From: a candidate division WOR-3 bacterium
Lineage (GTDB): Bacteria; Hydrothermota; Tepidihabitantia; Tepidihabitantales; Tepidihabitantaceae
Direction of reading: 5' to 3'
NCBI GenBank assembly: GCA_016867815.1
Contig: VGIR01000023.1
Coordinates: forward strand, 1 to 38,388
DNA: 38,388 nt
The notes beneath the pieces are model-generated. The model saw only the letters and a list, made by a program, of their open reading frames with translations. It ran no database searches and was not told where the DNA came from. Positions 8,257 to 16,003 of this stretch are shown here, piece after piece. How positions within the stretch are numbered: the stretch's first letter is position 1; each line of letters starts with the position of its first letter. The position numbers were made by a program, and so were the translations under genes.

Positions 8257-8847
8257 TTATCTGTAATTGCGGAGCAGGCCGACAACTACACCGATTAGCT
8301 GGAAGTCCTGCCGATCCGGGCTGACCGTAATCGACTCGAACTCAGGGTTCTCCGGTTCGAGCACGACCTGTTCCCGACGCTGGTAGAAGCGCTTGACCGT
8401 GGCCTCATTGCCGAGCAAGGCGGCCACGATTTCGCCGTTCTCAGCGGCAGTCTGCGGCCTGACCACCACCATGTCGTCTTCCATGATGCCGGCGCCCTTC
8501 ATGCTCTCGCCTTTTACCCTGAGCAGGAAGCAATCGCGGAACCGGCTGAGCGATACCTGGGCCTCGACGTTCTCGACCGCGAGCAGAGGAGAGCCGGCGG
8601 CAATCCGGCCGATCAGCGGCAGGGAGTCAGGCTGGTGTGCAGTCGAAAGACCGCGGGCCTGCCTGGGGGTGCGCCTTAGCAGGCCTTCATCTACCAGGAT
8701 GTCGAGATGGTATTTCACCGCCTTCGTGCTCCTGATACCGACCGCCTTGCCGATTTCACGGATGCTCGGGGCACAACCATGCTCATTGGTGTAGGTACGG
8801 ACAAACTCCAGAATCCTACTTCTACGGTCTTTATCTCTAGTAAACAT
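8257..8847 (-). CDS. lexA: LexA repressor
   Basis: 196 residues from ATG 8847. Winged helix-turn-helix N-terminus (ILEFVRTYTNEHGCAPSIRE near 12-31), then the S24 peptidase domain: autocleavage bond Ala84-Gly85 in RIAAGSPLLA, catalytic Ser115 in VKGESMKGAG and Lys152 in EATVKRFY. It represses SOS genes and cleaves itself when RecA is active. A TTG at 8883 would extend the frame by 12 codons, but that TTG is the first base triplet of the TTGACA -35 box, so it cannot be translated from this promoter. No Shine-Dalgarno precedes 8847; the mRNA should be leaderless. Confidence 0.95.
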   Translation of the reverse strand: MFTRDKDRRSRILEFVRTYTNEHGCAPSIREIGKAVGIRSTKAVKYHLDILVDEGLLRRTPRQARGLSTAHQPDSLPLIGRIAAGSPLLAVENVEAQVSLSRFRDCFLLRVKGESMKGAGIMEDDMVVVRPQTAAENGEIVAALLGNEATVKRFYQRREQVVLEPENPEFESITVSPDRQDFQLIGVVVGLLRNYR

Positions 8848-8883
8848 ACGTTTACATAGTAACTGAGGCGTGCCGTTTGTCAA
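8840..8883 (-). promoter_or_regulatory. lexA promoter with palindrome over the start codon
   Basis: On the - strand: TTGACA (8883-8878), 16-nt spacer, TACTAT (8861-8856), immediately followed by the palindrome GTAAACGTATGTTTAC (8855-8840), whose ATG is the lexA start. The palindrome resembles Gram-positive-type LexA boxes (GAACNNNNGTTC) with A for G. LexA bound here would cover the transcription start and start codon. Confidence 0.65.
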
Positions 8884-9155
8884 TCGGCAATCTGTGGTTT
8901 GATTACAGGGATCACTCGCTTTGCAAGGTGTTGTACGTCAATATGTTGCAGCCTGCAACGGTGAATGGTCTGTATGCTGGATCATGTTTATGGCTGTGCG
9001 GGGGTGGTGTCTTGCTGCTACTGTTGAACTAGGAGGGTTTGAGGGTGATGTGGCCATTGATGTGGCAGCCGCCACAGCATCAGAAACGTCAAGCACCGAG
9101 GTCAATGGTTGCGGCCAGCGGCGAGGCGGCATGCTTTGTCTCGTTGCCTCATTTG
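8884..9155. other. Gene-free region lexA - HPr with odd palindrome
   Basis: About 270 nt of lower GC than the genes. It contains the 15-nt inverted repeat GTTGCAG-C-CTGCAAC at 8945-8959, a possible operator or small hairpin. A 90-residue + strand frame (8921-9193) has no family likeness and no ribosome binding site; I do not call it. Confidence 0.4.
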
Positions 9156-9183
9156 TTGACGGTTGTCAGCAAGCGGCTATATT
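9156..9183 (+). promoter_or_regulatory. PTS operon promoter
   Basis: TTGACG 9156-9161, 16-nt spacer, TATATT 9178-9183. The inverted repeat TGAC-GGTT-GTCA overlaps the -35 (9157-9168). The predicted leader to the HPr ATG is about 100 nt. Confidence 0.6.
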
Positions 9184-9290
9184 TAGCGCGTGACTAGAAA
9201 TATCTCGCGGAAGTCAGGTGCCCCGGCGACGGGGTGTGTTCTCACTCCCGCGCTCAAACCCGTTTTCCTTTTGTTCTCCTGTTTCTTTCC

Positions 9291-9560
9291 ATGCTGAAAG
9301 GCAAGGTTATCATCGGCGGCGTGGTTGGGCTTCATGCCCGGCCGGCGTCGAGCTTCGTGCAGTTGTCGGAGCGGTACACGTCTGAAATCCGGCTGGTGAA
9401 GGACGGCATGCGCGTGAACGGGAAATCCATCCTTGCCATTCTGACATTGGCGGCGTCCAAAGGGAGCGTCGTCGTGCTTGAGGTCAATGGTGAGGATGAG
9501 CGCGAGGCGTTCGAAACGCTGAAGCATAAGCTCGAGATACTGGATCGGGATGAAGCGTAA
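9291..9560 (+). CDS. ptsH: HPr-like phosphocarrier protein
   Basis: 89 residues from ATG 9291. GVVGLHARPASSF carries the phosphorylatable His, and NGKSILAILTLAASKG carries the Ser that HPr kinase modifies in many bacteria. It accepts phosphate from enzyme I. An open extension to 9234 is discarded because it lacks HPr similarity. The leader is about 100 nt, pyrimidine-rich before the ATG and without a Shine-Dalgarno, and contains the hairpin CCCCG-GCGA-CGGGG. It overlaps the next gene by 11 nt. No EII gene is present in the window, so the role may be regulatory. Confidence 0.9.
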   Translation: MLKGKVIIGGVVGLHARPASSFVQLSERYTSEIRLVKDGMRVNGKSILAILTLAASKGSVVVLEVNGEDEREAFETLKHKLEILDRDEA

Positions 9561-11325
9561 GCCGGAGAAAAGCTGCCGGGGTATACCGGTGTCGCCGGGG
9601 TTCGCGTTTGGGGCGGTGCGTGTCTACCGTCAGTACGCGCCCGACCCGGTGGAAAGAACGCTTGAACCATCAGAGGTAGCGGACGAGTTGAAGCGGTTCC
9701 GGCAGGCGTTGAGCGCGGCAGGGCACGAGCTACATACCCTTCATACGCAGGTCAAGAGGGATCTCGGGTCCGATTTTGCCGACTTCATCCAGGTCCAGCT
9801 CACGCTGATCAGGGATGAGGAAGTCATCAAAGGCACCGAAGCGCTCATCCGCGAGGCCCGGCGGAACGCCGAATTTGCGTATGCTCAGACCGTGAAGCTT
9901 CTGTCCGAACCCGTAGCGAAGTCGGCGGATCCCCTGTTCAAGGAGCGGATGCTCGACATCGCCGATGTAGCCAACCGGGTCATGCGCAATCTGCTGGGCG
10001 ATGATTCGCGCTCGCTGCTCGAGGTCGAGCCGGGCACCGTGGTGTTCGCTCACGACCTGCCGCCGTCCGAAGCCGCGCTGCTGGACCCGCGCAGGATAGT
10101 CGGGCTCGTACTCGAGGCCGGTGGCAAGACGTCCCATACCGCGATCATGGCCAAGGCCAAGGAGATACCCGCGGTAGCCGGCACCGGTCCGCTCTGCGAG
10201 GTCGTGACTGACGGTCAGAAGGCTTTTGTCGACGGGTACCGGGGGTTGGCGATTCTCAGCCCGAGCGCGAACCGGCTGCGGGCGTACGACGACGAGATAG
10301 AGCGCAGGCGGGTCTACCGTCAGTCACTCAGCGTCCTTCTGACCCGCGATCCCGTCACCGTGGACGGGCGGACCATTGACCTGTCGGCGAACATAGAGTT
10401 TGTGGCTGAGGCCAGAGCCGGGAAGCGATATGGCGCACGAGGCGTGGGGTTGTTCCGAACCGAGTACATGTACTTGGCCAAGCGCCGGCCGCCGACCGAG
10501 GAGGAGCAGTTTCTCGTATACGCCGAAGTCGCCAGGTTGTTCAAACCATACCCGGTCATTATCCGGACGTTTGACCTCGGAGGCGACAAAGTCCTGGCCG
10601 GCTACAGCGAGGCGAATCCTTTTCTGGGTCTGCGTGCCATACGTCTGACGCTGGGTAGGTTGGATCTGTTTGGTGATCAGCTGCGCGCGATCCTGCGGGC
10701 GTCGGCATTCGGGAACGTGAAGGTGATGTTTCCGATGGTCTCGACTATCGAGGAGTTGCGTCGGGCAAAGCTGGAAGTAGGGAAGGCAAAGGGAGCGTTG
10801 AGGGAGAGAGGTCTGGAGTTTGACCCTGACTTCGAGGTCGGGGTGATGGTCGAGACGCCGTCGGCTGCAATCATGGCTGACCGGCTGGCGCACGAGTGCA
10901 GCTTTCTGTCAATAGGTTCGAACGACCTTACCCAGTACACGCTGGCAGTGGACCGAGGCAACGAGCATGTCGCCAGGTTGTATGATCACTTCCACCCGGC
11001 GGTGCTGCGGCTCATCAAGCAAACAATCGACGCTGCGCACCAGCAGGGGATATGGGCAGGAATGTGCGGTGAATTCGCATCCGATCTGCTTGGGATGCTG
11101 CTGCTGCTGGGCATGGGAATCGATGAGATGTCGGTGTCTCCCGGTGTCATTCCGGAAGCCAAGGGGATAATCCGCAACATTGACGCCGGAGCGGCAGCCG
11201 AGGTCGCGGCTCAGGCGCTGAAACTGGGTACCTCGCTGGAGGTGAAACACCTTCTGCGTCGAGCGATGGATCGGAAGTTCCCGAAACTGACCGAATTCCA
11301 GTTTGAGGAGAACAAGGGCAAATGA
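9550..11325 (+). CDS. ptsI: Phosphoenolpyruvate-protein phosphotransferase (PTS enzyme I)
   Basis: 591 residues, near the family norm. N-terminal HPr-binding region, active-site His near 196 in GGKTSHTAIMAKAKEIPAV, then the PEP-binding barrel with GVGLFRTEYMYL, RTFDLGGDK, the ETPSAAIMAD stretch and SIGSNDLTQYTLAVDR with the conserved Cys of GMCGE later on. It transfers phosphate from PEP to HPr. Start ATG lies inside the HPr gene and its stop overlaps the next start (ATGA), so the three are co-translated. Confidence 0.95.
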   Translation: MKRKPEKSCRGIPVSPGFAFGAVRVYRQYAPDPVERTLEPSEVADELKRFRQALSAAGHELHTLHTQVKRDLGSDFADFIQVQLTLIRDEEVIKGTEALIREARRNAEFAYAQTVKLLSEPVAKSADPLFKERMLDIADVANRVMRNLLGDDSRSLLEVEPGTVVFAHDLPPSEAALLDPRRIVGLVLEAGGKTSHTAIMAKAKEIPAVAGTGPLCEVVTDGQKAFVDGYRGLAILSPSANRLRAYDDEIERRRVYRQSLSVLLTRDPVTVDGRTIDLSANIEFVAEARAGKRYGARGVGLFRTEYMYLAKRRPPTEEEQFLVYAEVARLFKPYPVIIRTFDLGGDKVLAGYSEANPFLGLRAIRLTLGRLDLFGDQLRAILRASAFGNVKVMFPMVSTIEELRRAKLEVGKAKGALRERGLEFDPDFEVGVMVETPSAAIMADRLAHECSFLSIGSNDLTQYTLAVDRGNEHVARLYDHFHPAVLRLIKQTIDAAHQQGIWAGMCGEFASDLLGMLLLLGMGIDEMSVSPGVIPEAKGIIRNIDAGAAAEVAAQALKLGTSLEVKHLLRRAMDRKFPKLTEFQFEENKGK

Positions 11326-12350
11326 TGGCGTCTTTGGGCGACGGAACGGGACGGATGGTCCAGCTCGCGATGAGTCTGCCTGAACAGCTTGCGGCCGGGG
11401 CGAAGGCGGCGGGCGCGGCCCGAATCGGCATGGCAGGCGGTTTTGACTCAGTGGTAGCAGCAGGTATGGGCGGGTCAGGTATTGGCGCGAAGATAGTGCA
11501 GGGGTTGCTACTGGCTGAATGTCGACTGCCAGTGTATGTCTGCAATGACTACGACCTTCCAGCCGCTGTGTCCGAGAAGGCCCTGTTCGTGGCGGTCAGC
11601 TACTCAGGGAATACCGAGGAGACGCTGTCCGCCTACGCGCAGGCCCGTAGACGGGGGTGCCGTGTCATCGCCATTACCAGCGGTGGCGAACTGGGTCGGC
11701 TTGCGGCAGCAGCCGGGTACCCGGTTATGGCGGTTCCGGTCGGGATGCCCCCGCGCGCGGCGCTGGGATACCTGTTCTCGACACTGCTGGTGTGCCTGGA
11801 ACGACTCGGCGTGTGTGCGAACCACCAGCGCGATCTCGATATGGCAGTCCGGCTGATGCGGAACAGGCGCAAGTCCTGGTCTGTGCGGGCCCGCACGATA
11901 GCGAAGCACATTGGCGGACGGCTGCCAATCGTCTATTCGACCAGCCGAATGCTCGATGCGGTGGCTGACCGCTGGCGCTGCCAACTCAACGAGAATGCAG
12001 GCGTGCTCTGTCATACCAGCTCGTTTCCTGAGCACAACCACAACGAAATCGTCGGCATCGGTCGTCCCAAACATCCGGGACGGAACGTGGTCGTGATCGC
12101 CCTGTTGGATCGCGAAACCCACCCGCGTACCCGGTATCGACTGGAGTCAGTGCTGGACATTACCGAAGATGCCTACTACCTTGCCATCCGGATTGAGGGC
12201 GAAGGACGGTCGCGCCTCGCCCGGGTCTTCTCGCTGGTGATGCTGGGTGACCTGGTTTCCGTGGAATTGGCTCGACTGGCAGGCAAAGATGCGATGGAGA
12301 TTGATCGGATCGACGAGTTGAAGCGCCGCATGGCGCAGAAGCGAGGTTGA
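11322..12350 (+). CDS. Bifunctional phosphoglucose/phosphomannose isomerase
   Basis: 342 residues with two SIS sugar-isomerase folds. AAGMGGSGIGAKIVQG (about 46-61) and VAVSYSGNTEETLSAY (about 90-105) are diagnostic; EHNHNEIVG near 236-244 carries the catalytic Glu/His region. It interconverts fructose-6-phosphate with glucose-6-phosphate and mannose-6-phosphate. It overlaps enzyme I by 4 nt and is followed after 3 nt by a sugar nucleotidyltransferase, so this part of the operon can route hexose phosphate to nucleotide sugars. Confidence 0.92.
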   Translation: MMASLGDGTGRMVQLAMSLPEQLAAGAKAAGAARIGMAGGFDSVVAAGMGGSGIGAKIVQGLLLAECRLPVYVCNDYDLPAAVSEKALFVAVSYSGNTEETLSAYAQARRRGCRVIAITSGGELGRLAAAAGYPVMAVPVGMPPRAALGYLFSTLLVCLERLGVCANHQRDLDMAVRLMRNRRKSWSVRARTIAKHIGGRLPIVYSTSRMLDAVADRWRCQLNENAGVLCHTSSFPEHNHNEIVGIGRPKHPGRNVVVIALLDRETHPRTRYRLESVLDITEDAYYLAIRIEGEGRSRLARVFSLVMLGDLVSVELARLAGKDAMEIDRIDELKRRMAQKRG

Positions 12351-12353
12351 ACC

Positions 12354-13331
12354 GTGCAGTTCAAGGCAGTGATTCCCGCAGCAGGCGAAGGCAGGCGACT
12401 GAAGCCGCACACCCACACTACTCCCAAAATCCTCCTCGAAGTTGCAGGCAAGCCGATCATCGGCCACATCATGGACCGGCTGCTTCCGGCCCGCCCGGAC
12501 GAAGTGGTTGTCGTTGTCGGCGCCCAGGGCGATCAGGTCAGGAACTACCTAACCAGCGAGTATCGTTGTCCGTTCCGGTTCGTGCAGCAGACCGACCCGA
12601 AGGGCCTGGGCGATGCGATTTACCGGACCAGGGATGTTTTCGCCGGCGAATCGGTCCTTATCCTGCTGGGGGATACGATTGTCGACCTCGATATGTCAAA
12701 CATGGTGGGTCGCGGCAATGTCATCGGCGTGAAGGAAGTCGCCGACCCGCGCCGATTCGGAGTGGTCGAACTAAGGAACGGCTACGTGAGTCGTTTCGTC
12801 GAGAAGCCGGACCGGCCAAAGAGCAATCTTGCTATTGTCGGCGTCTACTTTTTCCGTGAGGCGACCCGCCTCTTCCGGGCGCTTGAACGTCTCATTGCCC
12901 GGGGGCGGACCACCAAGGGTGAATACCAGCTCACCGATGCGCTGCAGCTCATGGTAAACGACGGCCTGAGAATAAGGACGCGCAGCGTAGGACATTGGCT
13001 CGACTGCGGCACGCGTGATTCGGTGCTGGCCACCAACCGGCACTTGCTGTCGCATGACGGATACTACAAGCCGCGGGCGGGTACAGTCATCATACCGCCG
13101 GTGTTCATACACGACCGGGCCAGGGTGCAGTCATCAGTTATCGGGCCCAACGTGTCGGTAGGTGCTGATGCCGACATACACGGTTCCATCATCTGGGACT
13201 CAATCATCAACCGGCACGTGGTAGTCAAACACAGCCTGCTCGAGGGGTCGATACTGGGCGAGAATTCGGTCGTGCGCGAGAGCCCGCGCAAGCTCAACCT
13301 CGGCGGATTCTCCGAGCTCGAAATGGGCTGA
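12354..13331 (+). CDS. Sugar-1-phosphate nucleotidyltransferase with left-handed beta-helix tail
   Basis: 325 residues, GTG start at 12354. The N-terminal Rossmann-like domain has AVIPAAGEGRRLKPHTHTTP and LLEVAGKPIIGHI, and LLGDTIVDLD near 102-111 holds the metal-binding Asp. After about residue 245 hexapeptide-like repeats appear (VIIPPVFIHDRARV, SSVIGPNVSVGADADIHGSI). It should activate a sugar-1-phosphate with an NTP; glucose, mannose or GlcNAc specificity cannot be told. No acetyltransferase signature is obvious in the tail. Confidence 0.88.
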   Translation: MQFKAVIPAAGEGRRLKPHTHTTPKILLEVAGKPIIGHIMDRLLPARPDEVVVVVGAQGDQVRNYLTSEYRCPFRFVQQTDPKGLGDAIYRTRDVFAGESVLILLGDTIVDLDMSNMVGRGNVIGVKEVADPRRFGVVELRNGYVSRFVEKPDRPKSNLAIVGVYFFREATRLFRALERLIARGRTTKGEYQLTDALQLMVNDGLRIRTRSVGHWLDCGTRDSVLATNRHLLSHDGYYKPRAGTVIIPPVFIHDRARVQSSVIGPNVSVGADADIHGSIIWDSIINRHVVVKHSLLEGSILGENSVVRESPRKLNLGGFSELEMG

Positions 13332-13392
13332 GCTCGCTGGGAATGACGGATTCCCCAGTGCGGCCTGCCGAGTGGTCCTGGTACTTCTGACT

Positions 13393-14523
13393 GTGCTGAG
13401 ATTCAGCATTGAGAAGACCGACACCCGTGCCCGGCTGGGTCGCTTGGTGCTTCCCCACGGTACTGTCTGCACGCCCTGTTTCATGCCTGTTGGCACTCAG
13501 GGGTCGGTCAAGACCCTGACCCCGGCCGAGGTGGTTGAGAGCGGTGCGGAGATCATCGTCTGCAACACCTATCACCTCTATCTACGGCCTGGATACAAGC
13601 GGGTTCAGGCAGCCGGTGGGCTGGCGAAGTTCATCGGGTGGAGCCGGCCGATTCTGACCGACTCGGGTGGGTTTCAGGTCTACTCGCTGGCCGCGCTGAC
13701 ACGGGTGACCGACGAAGGCGCCGAGTTCCAATCCCACGTCGACGGCAGCCGGCACCTTTTCACCCCGGAACTGGTGGTGGAGATTCAAGAGGCCCTGGGT
13801 TCGGACATAGCGATGTGCCTCGACGAATGCCCGCCATATTCCGTCAGCCGACCGGTTGCCGAGGCAGCGGTGGCAAGAACCTCGCTTTGGGCTGAGCGGT
13901 GCAGCCGGGCCCGCCAGCCCGACACCAACCTGTTCGGTATAGTGCAGGGCGCCACCTACGCCGACTTGCGGGAGACGAGCGCCAAGTCGCTCGTTGCTCT
14001 TGATCTGCCCGGGTACGCAATCGGCGGCCTGTGTCTGGGTGAAGCGTCGGATGTCACGTACGATATGGTCGGGCGCGTTGTTCCTCTGCTGCCAGTTGAC
14101 CGGCCGCGCTACCTGATGGGCGCGGGCTACCCCGAGGACATCATCGCCGCGGTGCGGCTTGGCATCGACATGTTTGACTGCGTCCTTCCCACCCGCAACG
14201 GCCGAACCGGCACCGCATTCACCAGCGCGGGGCGCGTCGCCATTCGCAACAGCCGGTATGCCGATGACCCCGCAATGCTCGACCTGATGTGCGATTGCTA
14301 CACCTGTCGTGGTTTCACGCGGGCATACCTGCGTCACCTGTTCGTGGTCGGAGAGGCGTTGGGTCCGAAGTTGCTGACGTTGCACAATGTTCGGTTCTAC
14401 CAGAGATTGATGCAGAACATCCGGGCTGCGGTCGAACGAGGCGCGTTTGACAGGTGGTCCAGCGAGTTTCTGGATCGATACCGGCCGGGAGCTGAGCCGG
14501 CCGGGAATGAAAGTGACCGCTAG
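13393..14523 (+). CDS. tgt: tRNA-guanine transglycosylase
   Basis: 376 residues from GTG 13393, chosen because LRFSIEKTDTRARLG is the normal beginning; the frame is open to another GTG at 13372. DSGGFQVYSL carries the general acid/base Asp, FDCVLPTRNGRTG the nucleophilic Asp and the GRTG loop, and CDCYTCRGFTRAYLRHL the zinc ligands (three Cys and one His). It exchanges G34 for a queuosine precursor in tRNAs. No Shine-Dalgarno is seen for either start. Confidence 0.95.
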   Translation: MLRFSIEKTDTRARLGRLVLPHGTVCTPCFMPVGTQGSVKTLTPAEVVESGAEIIVCNTYHLYLRPGYKRVQAAGGLAKFIGWSRPILTDSGGFQVYSLAALTRVTDEGAEFQSHVDGSRHLFTPELVVEIQEALGSDIAMCLDECPPYSVSRPVAEAAVARTSLWAERCSRARQPDTNLFGIVQGATYADLRETSAKSLVALDLPGYAIGGLCLGEASDVTYDMVGRVVPLLPVDRPRYLMGAGYPEDIIAAVRLGIDMFDCVLPTRNGRTGTAFTSAGRVAIRNSRYADDPAMLDLMCDCYTCRGFTRAYLRHLFVVGEALGPKLLTLHNVRFYQRLMQNIRAAVERGAFDRWSSEFLDRYRPGAEPAGNESDR

Positions 14524-14544
14524 CTTCGAACCGAGGAGGCAAGA

Positions 14545-15705
14545 ATGAAGAAGCTGAGTGCAGTGCTGACCGCGGCGGCAGTCATTGCCGTCCTCTCCTG
14601 CGGCGGAAACACCGGCACAACTGGCGCCGGCAGCGGAGTCATCAAGGTCGGCTTGATCGTGCCCCTGACCGGTGACGTGAAGACCTTCGGCGAGTCTACC
14701 CGAAACGGCGCGATGCTCGCTATTGATGAGGTGAACGCCGCAGGCGGTGTCAACGGCCGGAAGATAGGCGTTGTTGCTACCGACGACAAGAATGACCCGA
14801 CGGAAGCGGGGAATGCGGGAGCCAAGTTGATAGACATGGACCGGGTGGTGGCGATTATCGGCTCCGTGTCATCGAAGTGCTCCGCACCGCTTTCCGACAA
14901 GTGTCAGAGCGTGAAGATACCGATGATAACTCCGACCTCCACTGCCCCCAAGGTGACGGTTGGGGAAGACGGCAGGCGCAAAGACTTCGTGTTCCGCGCC
15001 TGCTTCATCGATCCGTTCCAGGGCACGGTCGCGGCCAAGTTCGCGGCGGAGAGTCTGCAGGCGAAGACGGCGGCCGTCATGTACGACGTCGGCAATGACT
15101 ATTCCAAGGGTCTGGCCGACTACTTCAAGGTCGCGTTCGAGAAGACCGGCGGCAAGATCACGGGGTTCGAATCCTACGCAAAGGACGACGTCGATTTCTC
15201 GGCGCTGCTGACCAAGGTAAGGCAGTCCGGGCCGGATGTTCTGTTCATACCGGACTACTACAACAAAGTCGGTCTGATTGCCAAGCAGGCGCGGCAGCTC
15301 GGGGTTGCGGCCAAGTTCCTCGGCGGTGACGGCTGGGATTCACCTGAGATGGCGAAGATTGCGGGTGATGCTATAGTCGGCGGTTGCTTCACGAACCACT
15401 ACTCGCCGGATGACCCGCGGCCAGAAGTCCAGGAGTGGGTTAGGAAGTACCAGGCCAAGTATGGCCAGAAGCCGGATGCACTCGCCACGCTTGGCTACGA
15501 TGCGGCTCTGCTACTCATTCAGGCGTTGAAGAGCGCACCCAACGCGAGGCCGGAGGAAATCAAGGCGGCGCTAGGCGCCATCAAGGACTTTCCCTGTGTT
15601 TCTGGGAAGATCACCTTCGATGAATGGGGCAACCCGATCAAGAGTGCTGCCGTCTTGGCGTATACGAAAGACGGCCAGAGGTATGTGACCACGATCAATC
15701 CCTAG
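14545..15705 (+). CDS. Branched-chain amino acid-type ABC substrate-binding lipoprotein
   Basis: 386 residues with a strong GAGGAGG ribosome binding site. A lipoprotein signal precedes Cys (AVIAVLSCGGNTG); the mature part is a type 1 periplasmic binding fold (IKVGLIVPLTGDVKTFGEST, then IDEVNAAGGVNGRKI, and IGSVSSKCSAP). It likely delivers an amino acid or related small ligand to an ABC permease, but no permease or ATPase genes follow; a palindrome comes directly after. It lies 21 nt after tgt and probably belongs to the same transcript. Confidence 0.9.
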   Translation: MKKLSAVLTAAAVIAVLSCGGNTGTTGAGSGVIKVGLIVPLTGDVKTFGESTRNGAMLAIDEVNAAGGVNGRKIGVVATDDKNDPTEAGNAGAKLIDMDRVVAIIGSVSSKCSAPLSDKCQSVKIPMITPTSTAPKVTVGEDGRRKDFVFRACFIDPFQGTVAAKFAAESLQAKTAAVMYDVGNDYSKGLADYFKVAFEKTGGKITGFESYAKDDVDFSALLTKVRQSGPDVLFIPDYYNKVGLIAKQARQLGVAAKFLGGDGWDSPEMAKIAGDAIVGGCFTNHYSPDDPRPEVQEWVRKYQAKYGQKPDALATLGYDAALLLIQALKSAPNARPEEIKAALGAIKDFPCVSGKITFDEWGNPIKSAAVLAYTKDGQRYVTTINP

Positions 15706-15723
15706 TCCGTAGAGCGAAGCTGG

Positions 15724-15755
15724 ACAGAGGGGCTGCCACGTGGCCGCCCCTCTGT
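15724..15755. terminator. Large hairpin after the PTS-tgt-livK-like operon
   Basis: ACAGAGGGGC and GCCCCTCTGT form a perfect 10-bp stem; inside, GCCAC/GTGGC extends it after one mismatch, so 30 of 32 nt pair. It starts 19 nt after the stop. There is no U-tract on either side, so termination may be Rho-like or the hairpin may protect the mRNA end. Confidence 0.6.
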
Positions 15756-15945
15756 ACGCAAGGGCCGAGACGGCCTGGCGGGCCGGAGGGCGGGCTAGGA
15801 GTTCGGCGACGTCGTTCAGCAGGAACTCCATATTCCTCTGTTGAGACATAGAGAGCGGTCTTACTCCCGGCTCCGTGAAGGACTCCATTGTGTCTTTGCT
15901 CCGTGACACGGTCGCAGTAGCTTCACGGGGAGTCATTGAGGGTGC
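15756..15945. repeat. Eroded dispersed-repeat spacer
   Basis: Between the hairpin and the hydrogenase promoter. On the - strand it reads TCACGGAGCAAAGACACAAT followed by GGAGTCCTTCACGGAGCC, a CACGGAG-type dispersed repeat. An open - strand frame here (MSQQRNMEFLLNDVAELLA) has no ribosome binding site and is not called. Confidence 0.4.
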
Positions 15946-15973
15946 TTGACTTTGAGAGCCGATTGTCTATGCT
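15946..15973 (+). promoter_or_regulatory. Hydrogenase operon promoter
   Basis: TTGACT 15946-15951, 16-nt spacer, TATGCT 15968-15973. The leader of roughly 25 nt includes GGAGGA at 15993-15998, 5 nt before the TTG start. Confidence 0.65.
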
Positions 15974-16003
15974 ACGTTTTCTGGAACACCCCGGAGGACC
16001 CAA

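Noticed and set aside
8921-9193. 90-residue frame between lexA and HPr
   Set aside because: No Shine-Dalgarno or promoter at its start, no family likeness, and it runs across the HPr promoter.
15160-15180. GGGGTTCGAATCCTA as a tRNA T-arm
   Set aside because: It lies within the binding-protein gene in frame (ITGFESYAK), and no acceptor or anticodon arms fit around it.
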